Part shown: positions 5,853 to 11,894 of the stretch, one piece after another
How the letters are laid out: every line of letters begins with the position of its first letter
How positions within the stretch are numbered: the first letter of the stretch is position 1
Source of the DNA: Rickettsiales bacterium
GTDB lineage: Bacteria > Pseudomonadota > Alphaproteobacteria > Rickettsiales > UBA1997
Length of the DNA stretch: 11,894 nt
NCBI GenBank assembly: GCA_947496905.1
Contig: CANMEW010000036.1
Coordinates: 1 to 11,894, forward strand
Direction of reading: 5' to 3'
The notes under the pieces: model-generated
What the model was told of the DNA's origin: nothing
Databases searched by the model: none
The model's input: only the letters and a program-made list of their open reading frames with translations
Program-made: the position numbers and the translations under genes

Positions 5853-5929
5853 TGGTGCACCCGACAGGAGTTGAACCTGTAACCTTCTGATCCGTAGTCA
5901 GATACTCTATCCAATTGAGCTACGGGTGC
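5853..5929 (-). tRNA. tRNA-Arg (anticodon ACG)
   Basis: 77 bases with an encoded CCA. Acceptor stem GCACCCG pairs perfectly with CGGGTGC, with discriminator A. The D-arm reads AGCTCAATTGGATAGAGT. The anticodon stem TCTGA/TCAGA encloses loop CTACGGA, anticodon ACG, expected to be edited to ICG to read CGU, CGC and CGA. T-arm ACAGGTTCAACTCCTGT is a perfect stem with the conserved TTC. It stands 79 bases downstream of queE on the same strand. Confidence 0.97.
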
Positions 5930-5960
5930 GATTTGGAGCGTTGATTTGAAACGTTCGCGA

Positions 5961-5987
5961 ATTGTAACTAGCTAAAAAAGCATGCAA
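5961..5987 (-). promoter_or_regulatory. Candidate promoter for tRNA-Arg
   Basis: On the minus strand TTGCAT (5987-5982) is followed after 15 bases by TACAAT (5966-5961), a good -10 box, about 31 bases before the first base of the tRNA. The spacer is short of the ideal 17, and the -35 box can also be read one base further away as CTTGCA. Position and the -10 match are the only support. Confidence 0.4.
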
Positions 5988-5998
5988 GCGCTACTTGC
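5974..5998 (-). terminator. Weak candidate terminator after queE
   Basis: GCAAG (5998-5994) and CTTGC (5988-5984) form a five-pair stem with a five-base loop, followed after four bases by six T (5979-5974). It lies just after the queE stop. The stem is short and overlaps the candidate tRNA-Arg promoter, so this is a weak call. Confidence 0.3.
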
Positions 5999-6008
5999 GG
6001 CATTGGAA

Positions 6009-6686
6009 TTACCTAATTCCTAAAATCTTGTGCATCTGCAGCGAAAGTAAATAACCACCATCTTCACAGAGCTTTACAGCTCGTTTTAAATTAGCCTCAT
6101 TCTTGACCTCATCCCGCTCATCCATTGGCTGCAAATAGACCGGAATTTTTAACTCTGCCTGCCCAACATCAGCAACGCTAAAATAATTTTTGTTAGTTTC
6201 GGAAATAATAAATTTAAAAGCGTTGATGCGCAAAAGAAGATCGCGCCTGATTGAGTGATATTTCCCGTCAGTATTTTTTGGTGAACAAATAACTTTTACT
6301 GCATTTGGTAAATCACGAAAGAGCGTGCCATTGGTTTCGATTTGCACAAGAAACTCCAACTTCACCAACTCCTCACAAAGCCTTTCAATTGGCTGACGAA
6401 ATGGCTCACCTCCGGTAATTACCACCAGCTTTCTAACCGCCTCTCCTGCTGAATTTTTTGCCAGCTTTTGCACTTCCTCTAAAATTTTTTCCAAAGAAAA
6501 ATTTTCGTAAGAATCAAATTCTGTGTCACAAAAGTTACAGGATAAATTGCAGCCGCCGAGCCTTACAAAAACTGATGGATGCCCAACGTAAACCCCCTCC
6601 CCTTGCAAGGTCGCAAAAATTTCCTGCACATCTAAGTGCAAGCCATCGTGAAAAGTAGGTTTAAGAATTTTATTCTTACCGAACAT
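6009..6686 (-). CDS. queE: 7-carboxy-7-deazaguanine synthase QueE
   Basis: 225 residues, normal length. QueE is a radical SAM enzyme that contracts 6-carboxytetrahydropterin to 7-carboxy-7-deazaguanine, a step in making preQ0 and queuosine of tRNA. Features seen: the substrate-binding start EIFATLQGEG (22-31), the cluster motif CxxxCxxC at Cys46, Cys50 and Cys53 in GGCNLSCNFCD, the SAM-binding TGGEP at 91-95, ETNGT in the middle, CSPKN near residue 134-138, and a C-terminal LQMHKILGIR end typical of the family. The ATG at 6684-6686 directly follows the nuoN stop (TAGATG), so it is probably translated from the nuo transcript. The other queuosine genes (queC, queD) are not in the window. Confidence 0.93.
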   Translation of the reverse strand: MFGKNKILKPTFHDGLHLDVQEIFATLQGEGVYVGHPSVFVRLGGCNLSCNFCDTEFDSYENFSLEKILEEVQKLAKNSAGEAVRKLVVITGGEPFRQPIERLCEELVKLEFLVQIETNGTLFRDLPNAVKVICSPKNTDGKYHSIRRDLLLRINAFKFIISETNKNYFSVADVGQAELKIPVYLQPMDERDEVKNEANLKRAVKLCEDGGYLLSLQMHKILGIR

Positions 6687-8147
6687 CTAGAGGAAGTTGG
6701 TGATCAAGGTGAGCAGCTGGTTTAGGAATAAAATTATGACCAAGTTAAAAATTGCAGTGAAGAAAATTATTAATCTAACATTACCAAAATCCTCAAGGGT
6801 GATCACTTTTTTTGGCTCGTCAAAATACATCACCTTAACCACGCGCAAATAGTAGTAGGCGGAAATGACGCTGAATAAAACAGCAGCGATTGCAGCGAAT
6901 AAAAAACCGTGACTGATCGCGGCAATGAGGATGTAAAGCTTAGAAAAAAAGCCGGCAAATGGTGGAATTCCTGCAGTTGAAAACATCAGAACCGCCAAGG
7001 AAAAAGCCATGACAGGATTGGTTTTAGCGAGTCCAGAAAATGAAGAAATTGCAAAAGTTTTTTCGTTCTCCTCGTCGCTTTCTTTTTCGTGATGCGAACT
7101 TTTTACCAAAGTTAAAAATCCAAAACTGCCGATGGAAATAACCGCGTAGACAATCATGTAAAACACGCAAGCCGTTGATCCTTCCTTGCTGAAACTTGCC
7201 ATGCCAAGCAGAACAAATCCAACGTGACCAATTGAGCTGTAGGCTAAAAGTCTTTTGAGATTTTTTTGAAAAATCGCACCAAAGCTTCCAACGACGAGGG
7301 AAGCGATTGCAACGAAAACAAAAATTTTATCCATTCCCTGCCAGCCAATAGCCAGGCTTGAGACCAATTTCATCAAAGCCATTACTGCCGTAAATTTTGC
7401 AATCGTAGCAAAAAAAGTAGTAACGATTGGCGCTGATCCTTCGTAAACATCTGGCGTCCACATGTGAAAAGGTGCAGCAGAAATTTTGAAAAACATCGCG
7501 GTAATCACCAAAATAAATCCGAACATCACTCCAACTGGAATCGAATTGGCAGCAACATTTTCGCCGTGGTAGAGCTCCATCAAAGCGGTAAAATTAACGG
7601 TTCCAGAGAATCCGTAAATCATCGAAATGCCAAAAAGTAAAATGCCGGAGGCAAGACATCCGAGAATAAAATATTTCATCCCCGCCTCAGAAGATTTTGC
7701 TGAATCGCGATTTAGCGCCGCTAGAAGGTAGAGTGAAAGCGCTTGCAGCTCTAAGCCCAAATAAAAAACCAAGAAGTCGTTTGCTGAAATCAGCACCATC
7801 CCCCCAACAGTGGCAATCATCAAAAGCGCCAAAAACTCTGCGCTAATTTTTTGAATCGAAAAAATGAATCGCAGTGAAAATAAAACCACGATTGTGAGCA
7901 ACAGCATGACTATTGCCTTAGCGAAGGAGGTGAATGAATTGCTTGCGAACATGTTGTTAAAAATCAGCTCGCTACTGGCAAAATTTCTGATGACCAAGAA
8001 GAGTGTGACCGCACAAAATAACAGAGAAATCAGGTGAGAGATGTAGAAAAATTCTTTGATTTTTTTGCTCAGAAAAACGTCTGACATCAAAACGACTAAT
8101 GCGCCGCAGAACAGTGTGATTTCAGGTGAGATGAGTGCTAGGTGCAT
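6687..8147 (-). CDS. nuoN: NADH-quinone oxidoreductase subunit N (complex I)
   Basis: 486 residues, full length for NuoN. It is one of the three antiporter-like membrane subunits of respiratory complex I that pump protons in the inner membrane. About 13-14 hydrophobic helices are visible. Conserved charged residues lie where expected: Glu133 in the FYLGLELQALSLYLL helix and Lys221 in FKISAAPFHMWTPDVYEG. The later SSIGHVGFVLLGM block and the GIPPFAGFFSK loop also match the family. It begins three bases after the nuoM stop and ends directly against queE, giving a nuoM-nuoN-queE run. A charged loop after about residue 353 (HHEKESDEENEKTF) is a variable region in the family. No defect is seen. 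Confidence 0.96.
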   Translation of the reverse strand: MHLALISPEITLFCGALVVLMSDVFLSKKIKEFFYISHLISLLFCAVTLFLVIRNFASSELIFNNMFASNSFTSFAKAIVMLLLTIVVLFSLRFIFSIQKISAEFLALLMIATVGGMVLISANDFLVFYLGLELQALSLYLLAALNRDSAKSSEAGMKYFILGCLASGILLFGISMIYGFSGTVNFTALMELYHGENVAANSIPVGVMFGFILVITAMFFKISAAPFHMWTPDVYEGSAPIVTTFFATIAKFTAVMALMKLVSSLAIGWQGMDKIFVFVAIASLVVGSFGAIFQKNLKRLLAYSSIGHVGFVLLGMASFSKEGSTACVFYMIVYAVISIGSFGFLTLVKSSHHEKESDEENEKTFAISSFSGLAKTNPVMAFSLAVLMFSTAGIPPFAGFFSKLYILIAAISHGFLFAAIAAVLFSVISAYYYLRVVKVMYFDEPKKVITLEDFGNVRLIIFFTAIFNLVIILFLNQLLTLITNFL

Positions 8148-8150
8148 GAT

Positions 8151-9623
8151 TTATTTCTGAATTAAATTCGTGAGCTGAATGACCGGTAATTCAAAAAATC
8201 CCAAAATTAAATTTGGTAAAATTCCGAGTAAAATTACGAAGGCCGCCATTGCGCCAAGGGAGATGAATTCGATTTTTCCGAGATCGGAAACGCCTTCGAT
8301 GTGCTGATTGCTGATTTCGCTGAACCACACGCGCTTGTAGAGCCAGAGCATGTAGCAAGCTCCAAGAATTACTCCTGTTGCAGCTAAAATTGCGGTAATT
8401 TTACTGGCTTTGAAAGTTCCGACGATGCTCAAAAATTCTCCCACAAACCCGCTGGTACCAGGCAATCCAACAGACGCCAAAGTGAAAATCATCGCGAGCA
8501 TGGCGAAGTTTGGCATTTTACTAGCGATGCCGCCGAGGTCAGAAATTTTCTTGGTGTGCAAGCGATCGTAAATCACGCCGACGCAGGCAAACAGAGCTGC
8601 GGAAACGATTCCGTGACTGATCATTTGCACAATCGCCCCGTCAATTCCTTGTCTGGTAAAGCTAAAAATTCCCATGGTTACGAAGCCCATGTGAGCCACC
8701 GAAGAATAGGCGATCATTTTTTTCATGTCCTCCTGCATCAGCGCCACCAGTGACGCGTAGATGATTGCAGCAACGCTCAAAGTGAAAATAAATGGCGCGA
8801 AAAATTCGGAAGCGATCGGAAAAAATGGCAGAGAAAATCTAAGAAATCCGTAAGCGCCTAGTTTAATTAAGATGCCGGCAAGAATTACCGAACCCGCCGT
8901 TGGCGCCTGCACGTGAGCATCTGGCAACCAAGTGTGAAATGGAAACATCGGCACCTTCACCGCAAAAGAAGCGAAAAAAGCCAGCCACAAAACTTTTTGA
9001 TATTCCGGCGGGAAGAACTTTGGAAGCTCTCTGGTTAAAGTGATGACATCGGTGGTGCCAGTGAAGAGTAGGATAGCGATGATTGAGATGAGAAAAATCA
9101 CCGAGCCAAAAAGCGTGTAGAGAAAAAATTTGTAAGAGGCATAAATTCGGTTGTCGCCGCCCCAGATGCCGATTACCAAGAACATCGGGATGAGCATCGC
9201 TTCGAAAAAAATGTAGAAAAAAAGTAGGTCGAGCGCACAAAAAGCGCCGATCACCAAGCCTTCAATGAGTAAGAAGGCGACGACAAATTCTTTCACTCGC
9301 TTCCCAATTGAGCTAATGCTGATGGCAAGACAAATTGGCGTGAGAAAAGCGGTAAGCGCGATCATCAACAAAGAAATTCCGTCAATTCCGACGATGTATT
9401 TTACGTCGTGATTATCGATGAATTTGATGACTTCAGTGAATTGAAATCCCGCCAATTTTTTGTCGAAAACAAAAAGTAACCAGCAACTCAAAACCAAATT
9501 TACAGCACTAGTCAAAAGCCCGTAAATGTAGTATCCGCGCTTGTTTTTGAACTTTACGAATAGCAGTAAAATAGCGGCTAAAATTGGCAAAAAAGTTAGT
9601 GTCGAGAGGATTGGGAAATTCAT
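8151..9623 (-). CDS. nuoM: NADH-quinone oxidoreductase subunit M (complex I)
   Basis: 490 residues, full length for NuoM, an antiporter-like proton-pumping subunit of complex I in the inner membrane. The key residues are present: Glu141 in FFYIFFEAMLIPMFLVIG, corresponding to the essential Glu of NuoM helix 5, and Lys223 in FAVKVPMFPFHTWLPDAH. The QAPTAGSVILAG and AYSSVAHMGFVTMG blocks and the GLPGTSGFVGEF loop are also typical. The ATG at 9621-9623 is followed at once by the hydrophobic first helix. Upstream, where nuoL and nuoK often stand, there are only about 125 bases, then hairpin element copy 2, then prfA. The nuoMN pair is therefore detached from nuoL here and probably has its own promoter or depends on read-through from prfA. 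Confidence 0.96.
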   Translation of the reverse strand: MNFPILSTLTFLPILAAILLLFVKFKNKRGYYIYGLLTSAVNLVLSCWLLFVFDKKLAGFQFTEVIKFIDNHDVKYIVGIDGISLLMIALTAFLTPICLAISISSIGKRVKEFVVAFLLIEGLVIGAFCALDLLFFYIFFEAMLIPMFLVIGIWGGDNRIYASYKFFLYTLFGSVIFLISIIAILLFTGTTDVITLTRELPKFFPPEYQKVLWLAFFASFAVKVPMFPFHTWLPDAHVQAPTAGSVILAGILIKLGAYGFLRFSLPFFPIASEFFAPFIFTLSVAAIIYASLVALMQEDMKKMIAYSSVAHMGFVTMGIFSFTRQGIDGAIVQMISHGIVSAALFACVGVIYDRLHTKKISDLGGIASKMPNFAMLAMIFTLASVGLPGTSGFVGEFLSIVGTFKASKITAILAATGVILGACYMLWLYKRVWFSEISNQHIEGVSDLGKIEFISLGAMAAFVILLGILPNLILGFFELPVIQLTNLIQK

Positions 9624-9694
9624 GAATTGGAGATTTTTTTTGAGTACTTCTGGGAGGTGTTTTTAAAAACAATTTCGGCAGGAAATTTCGCGGA

Positions 9695-9723
9695 TTTTTA
9701 TTGATCGGAAAAATTATAATCAA
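9695..9723 (-). promoter_or_regulatory. Weak candidate promoter for nuoM-nuoN-queE
   Basis: On the minus strand TTGATT (9723-9718) is followed after exactly 17 bases by TAAAAA (9700-9695), about 70 bases before the nuoM ATG. Each box matches consensus at four of six positions, and in AT-rich DNA such matches are frequent. It is listed because a promoter is needed between the hairpin element and nuoM if the element stops prfA transcripts. Confidence 0.25.
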
Positions 9724-9746
9724 GAACGCCAAGGCACATGACGCCT

Positions 9747-9883
9747 ATACCAGAGCTCTTTGAAACTTGAACACTTTTTGCTCTGGTATTGGGGTTCCCC
9801 ACAAGGTGGGGCGCCGCCCGTGCGGCGTAAAAATAAAAAAATATACCAGAGCAAAAAGTGTTCAAGTTTCAAAGAGCTCTGGT
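9747..9883. repeat. Multi-hairpin repeat element, copy 2, with perfect 41-base inverted arms
   Basis: Fills the space between the prfA stop codon (base 9884 on) and the nuoM leader. The left arm 9749-9789 and right arm 9843-9883 are perfect reverse complements over 41 bases. Each arm is itself a hairpin: ATACCAGAGC (9747-9756) against GCTCTGGTAT (9780-9789), and the mirror on the right. Between the arms lie 53 bases with GGGGTTCCCC, hairpin 1 CCCCAC-AAG-GTGGGG (9797-9811), hairpin 2 CGCCGC-CCGT-GCGGCG (9812-9827) and an A-rich linker. The core matches 4151-4218. No coding capacity. On the minus strand the first arm hairpin is followed by a T-rich run, so it may also stop prfA transcription. 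Confidence 0.85.
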
Positions 9884-10951
9884 CTACTCATCATCCGACA
9901 GTTTCATCGCCTGATCATTAGCAATCAGCGCATCAATAAATTCATCCAATTCTCCCAACATTACTCCGTCAATTCTGTAGCTAGTTAGGTTGATGCGGTG
10001 GTCAGTGACGCGACTTTGCGGAAAGTTGTAAGTACGAATTCGTTCCGACCTGTCCCCACTTCCAATCTGCCCTCTCCTAGTGTCCGAACGCTCTTTTTCT
10101 GCCTTCTCACGCTCCGCCTCGTAAAGCCTAGAGCGCAAAACTTTCATCGCTTTTTCACGATTTTTAATCTGCGATTTTTCGTCTTGCATTGAAACCGTCA
10201 CTCCAGTCGGAACGTGGACAATTCTCACTGCAGAGTCTGTCGTATTCACCGATTGCCCACCTGGTCCGCTCGAGCGAAACACGTCGATGCGCAAATCTTT
10301 TTCTTCAATTTTAATGTCGATGTCTTCCGCCTCTGGCAAGACGGCGATTGTTGCCGCTGAAGTGTGGACGCGGCCTTGCGACTCTGTTTCTGGAACGCGT
10401 TGAACGCGGTGAACTCCAGATTCAAATTTTAAGCGCGCAAAAGCACCGCGCCCAGTAATGGTTGCGGAGGCGTCCTTGTAGCCGCCAAGACCAGTGTCGG
10501 AAATTGAAAGAATTTCGAATTTCCAACGCTTTCTCTCGGCATATTTTTGGTACATCGAAAAAAGCTTGTAGGCAAAAAGTGCTGCCTCTTCGCCGCCAGT
10601 ACCAGCTCGCACCTCAAGGATGGCGTTTTTTTCGTCAGCCACATCCTTCGGCAAAAGCGAAATTTTTATTTTGTATTCAAGGTCTGGAAGAGTTTTATTG
10701 AGATCAAAACGCTCAGCTTCCAACAGGTCTCTCATGTCCTTGTCATCCGTGGTAGGTAGTATTTCGTCGATGTCGGCAATGTCTTTCTGTGCTTTGCGGT
10801 ACTGACCAATCAACGCCACGATTGGCTCCATGTCGGAATGTTCTTTGGAAATTTTTGCGAAGCCCTGCCCTAAGCCAGATGGATCGAGCAGTTTTTTTTC
10901 TAGCTCATGAAATTTAGTGACGATGCCGTCGAGCTTTTGCGTGAAGGACAT
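9884..10951 (-). CDS. prfA: Peptide chain release factor 1 (RF1)
   Basis: 355 residues, full length. RF1 reads the stop codons UAG and UAA on the ribosome and triggers peptide release. The stop-codon-reading PxT tripeptide is PET at 187-189 in RVPETESQGRVHTSAAT, and the catalytic GGQ is at 231-233 in RSSGPGGQSVNTTDSAVR. PxT rather than SPF separates it from RF2. The basic stretch with RRGQIGSGDRSERIRTYNFP and the DHRINLT end are also typical. UAG stops are used in this window (recO, nuoN, uppP, prfA itself), in keeping with a working RF1. The gene often stands before prmC, its methylase; here no prmC follows, only the hairpin element directly after the TAG. The ATG at 10949-10951 lacks a clear ribosome-binding site. 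Confidence 0.97.
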   Translation of the reverse strand: MSFTQKLDGIVTKFHELEKKLLDPSGLGQGFAKISKEHSDMEPIVALIGQYRKAQKDIADIDEILPTTDDKDMRDLLEAERFDLNKTLPDLEYKIKISLLPKDVADEKNAILEVRAGTGGEEAALFAYKLFSMYQKYAERKRWKFEILSISDTGLGGYKDASATITGRGAFARLKFESGVHRVQRVPETESQGRVHTSAATIAVLPEAEDIDIKIEEKDLRIDVFRSSGPGGQSVNTTDSAVRIVHVPTGVTVSMQDEKSQIKNREKAMKVLRSRLYEAEREKAEKERSDTRRGQIGSGDRSERIRTYNFPQSRVTDHRINLTSYRIDGVMLGELDEFIDALIANDQAMKLSDDE

Positions 10952-11528
10952 GAGGGAATTTTAAAATTGGGAAGAGAAGGGGCGCGAATCAACTTGTGTA
11001 GAACGACTTGCAGGAAGTGCGTAAGTCTTAAACTTTTTAGGATGGGTATTTCAGGTGGAAAGCAGTAAATTCGAGATGCTGAAAAAGCTGTTTGAATCTG
11101 ACAAATAAAAGCAGAGCCAATTTCTTGAATCCGCGCCTAGGGCTGCTCCAAGACCACTCGCCTAGAGCCGCATGCGCTCAAGGCAGTTTATTAAAAAATT
11201 ACTAATTCCATTTTTTACAAATCAAACTCTGCAAAGCCTTGAATTTAGGGCATCGAGCAAAAAGTCCAATTTTCTCCGCGCCGGCGAAAATTCAAAAAAC
11301 GCGCAAAAATCATGCAGCAAAAAACACCGAAATAATTCCGAGTAATTACACAAAATTTCTCGCCAAAATCCGTGCAAAAATTACTCAGACATTTTTGCGG
11401 AAGAGATGCCTACGCTCGTACTAAAATTTGGAGTGGAGTCCGAGTTTGCGCATGAAATTTATTTTCGCTTAATCCTCCAGCGCCGCCCAGCATGACACAA
11501 TTCCTAGCTCTAACGCCCAGTGGAAGAG
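10952..11528. other. Gene-free stretch between the Ala-rich gene and prfA
   Basis: About 577 bases in which I see no convincing gene on either strand and no recognised RNA gene. Visible structure: a 13-base direct repeat with two mismatches, CGCCTAGGGCTGC (11134-11146) and CGCCTAGAGCCGC (11159-11171), in a GC-richer island; an imperfect palindrome 11339-11389 whose ends are GAGTAATT and AATTACTC; and many short TTTTTGC-like runs on the minus strand. The single open frame of about 60 codons (11239-11424, plus) is basic and has no family resemblance. The prfA promoter should lie at the low-coordinate end but no clear boxes are seen. Confidence 0.5.
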
Positions 11529-11532
11529 CTAG
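11504..11532. repeat. Inverted repeat at the stop codon of the Ala-rich gene
   Basis: CTAGCTCT (11504-11511) and AGAGCTAG (11525-11532) are perfect inverted copies of eight bases with a 13-base loop. The right half contains the TAG stop of the gene at 11529-11894. No T-run follows on the minus strand, so it is not a standard intrinsic terminator; it could stabilise the 3' end of the mRNA or be chance. Confidence 0.45.
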
Positions 11533-11894
11533 CTCCTTCCCCCCTGGTTGAGCACACCCGATGACGCTGGTGATGGTGATGGTGATGATGATGGTGGTGG
11601 TGGCGCATCTGCTTTTTCTTCCCTTTTTCCTGCAGGCGCTGGTTTTGATATATTCCCATCTAAACCTAACAAAACTTTTCCTAAGCTAGTGTTAGTTTCT
11701 ATCTCGCTCTTAAGAGCTACTTGAACTGTTGCTATTGCTTCTGCTTTTGCTTCTGCTTTTGCTGCTGCTTTTGCTGCTTCTGCTTCTGCTTTTGCTTCTG
11801 CTTCTGCTTCTGCTTTTGCTTCTGCTTCTGCTTCTGCTTCTGCTTTTGCTTTTCTATCTGCTTCTGCTGCTTCTACTTTTGCTGCTTCTGCTTC
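11529..11894 (-). CDS. C-terminal part of an Ala/Glu/Lys-repeat protein with a Pro/Ser-rich tail
   Basis: Partial gene, open at the right edge, 121 residues to the TAG at 11529-11531. It is the only frame of the three that stays open on this strand. The first ~53 residues are an alternating Ala with Glu or Lys repeat (EAEAEAEAKAEAEAEAKAEA-like), a highly charged helix much like domain II of TolA or other Ala-rich linker proteins. Then comes a non-repeat segment with ATVQVALKSEIETNTSLGKV and LLGLDGNISKPAP. The tail is low complexity: REEKADAPPPPSSSPSPSP, then ASSGVLNQGGRS. No known C-terminal domain (for example the TolA/TonB domain) is recognised, so a TolA identity is not supported; a coiled-coil surface, stalk or effector protein is possible. 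All Ala codons in the repeat are GCA, which points to recent repeat growth. Confidence 0.75.
   Translation of the reverse strand, partial: EAEAAKVEAAEADRKAKAEAEAEAEAKAEAEAEAKAEAEAAKAAAKAEAKAEAIATVQVALKSEIETNTSLGKVLLGLDGNISKPAPAGKREEKADAPPPPSSSPSPSPASSGVLNQGGRS
11737..11894. repeat. Hexanucleotide-type microsatellite (GCTTCT/GCTTTT)
   Basis: A near-continuous run of GCTTCT and GCTTTT units with occasional extra GCT, extending past the right edge. On the minus strand it encodes the Ala-Glu and Ala-Lys dipeptides of the gene at 11529-11894. Most unit changes swap Glu (GAA) for Lys (AAA); length changes by six bases would keep the frame, so the protein could vary in length between strains. Confidence 0.85.

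Noticed and set aside
5639..5914. 91-codon minus-strand frame with SEGYRFNSCRVHQ
   Set aside because: A translation of tRNA-Arg followed by non-coding sequence; the pattern is a common artefact.
8863..9240. 125-codon minus-strand frame inside nuoM
   Set aside because: Shadow of nuoM in another frame; rich in His, Arg and Phe with no recognisable domain.
11239..11424. 61-codon plus-strand frame
   Set aside because: Basic composition expected of AT-rich non-coding DNA, with no start signal and no family resemblance.
10952..11528. tmRNA, RNase P RNA, 4.5S RNA or a riboswitch
   Set aside because: I looked for the signature blocks of these RNAs and found none; the repeat island does not fold into a familiar form.
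11737..11894. CRISPR array
   Set aside because: The repeats are continuous six-base coding units with no spacers.

Overview
The window comes from an AT-rich bacterial chromosome and looks like an alphaproteobacterium of the Rickettsiales or a related host-associated group. The basis is the RecO, RF1, DnaE, FdxA and complex I sequences, which read as alphaproteobacterial, together with the AT-rich tightly packed genes, palindromic elements and decaying small exported-protein genes. The genus cannot be fixed from the sequence alone. Almost everything is on the minus strand, so transcription runs from high to low coordinates.

Reading in the direction of transcription. At the right edge (11894-11529) is the C-terminal end of an Ala/Glu/Lys repeat protein with a Pro/Ser tail. 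A stretch of about 580 bases with no recognised gene follows. Then comes prfA (RF1), whose stop codon abuts a hairpin-rich repeat element with perfect 41-base inverted arms. Next is a compact nuoM-nuoN-queE run (complex I membrane subunits plus the radical SAM enzyme of 7-deazaguanine synthesis), then tRNA-Arg(ACG). The stretch 5600-4330 holds three small genes: a DUF5334-like exported protein, a broken exported protein (one frameshift in a T8 tract and one palindromic-element insertion), and a 47-residue protein followed by a strong terminator. tRNA-Leu(CAA) comes next, then a second copy of the hairpin element, then uppP, an isolated C-terminal third of dnaE, fdxA, miaA and recO. The genes from uppP to recO are nearly contiguous or overlapping, so they are probably co-transcribed. 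At the left edge a plus-strand gene ends, converging on recO.

The identified genes are housekeeping: translation termination and tRNA modification (prfA, miaA, queE, two tRNAs), respiration (nuoM, nuoN, fdxA), envelope lipid-carrier recycling (uppP), and DNA replication and repair (dnaE part, recO).

The points most worth following are: (1) the dnaE reading frame has only the C-terminal 380 residues, with its own start four bases after uppP, so the polymerase subunit is either split or relocated; (2) two copies of a multi-hairpin element keep base pairing through compensatory changes; (3) a signal-peptide gene is interrupted at a homopolymer and again by a ~145-base palindrome; (4) a perfect-stem terminator sits just before tRNA-Leu.
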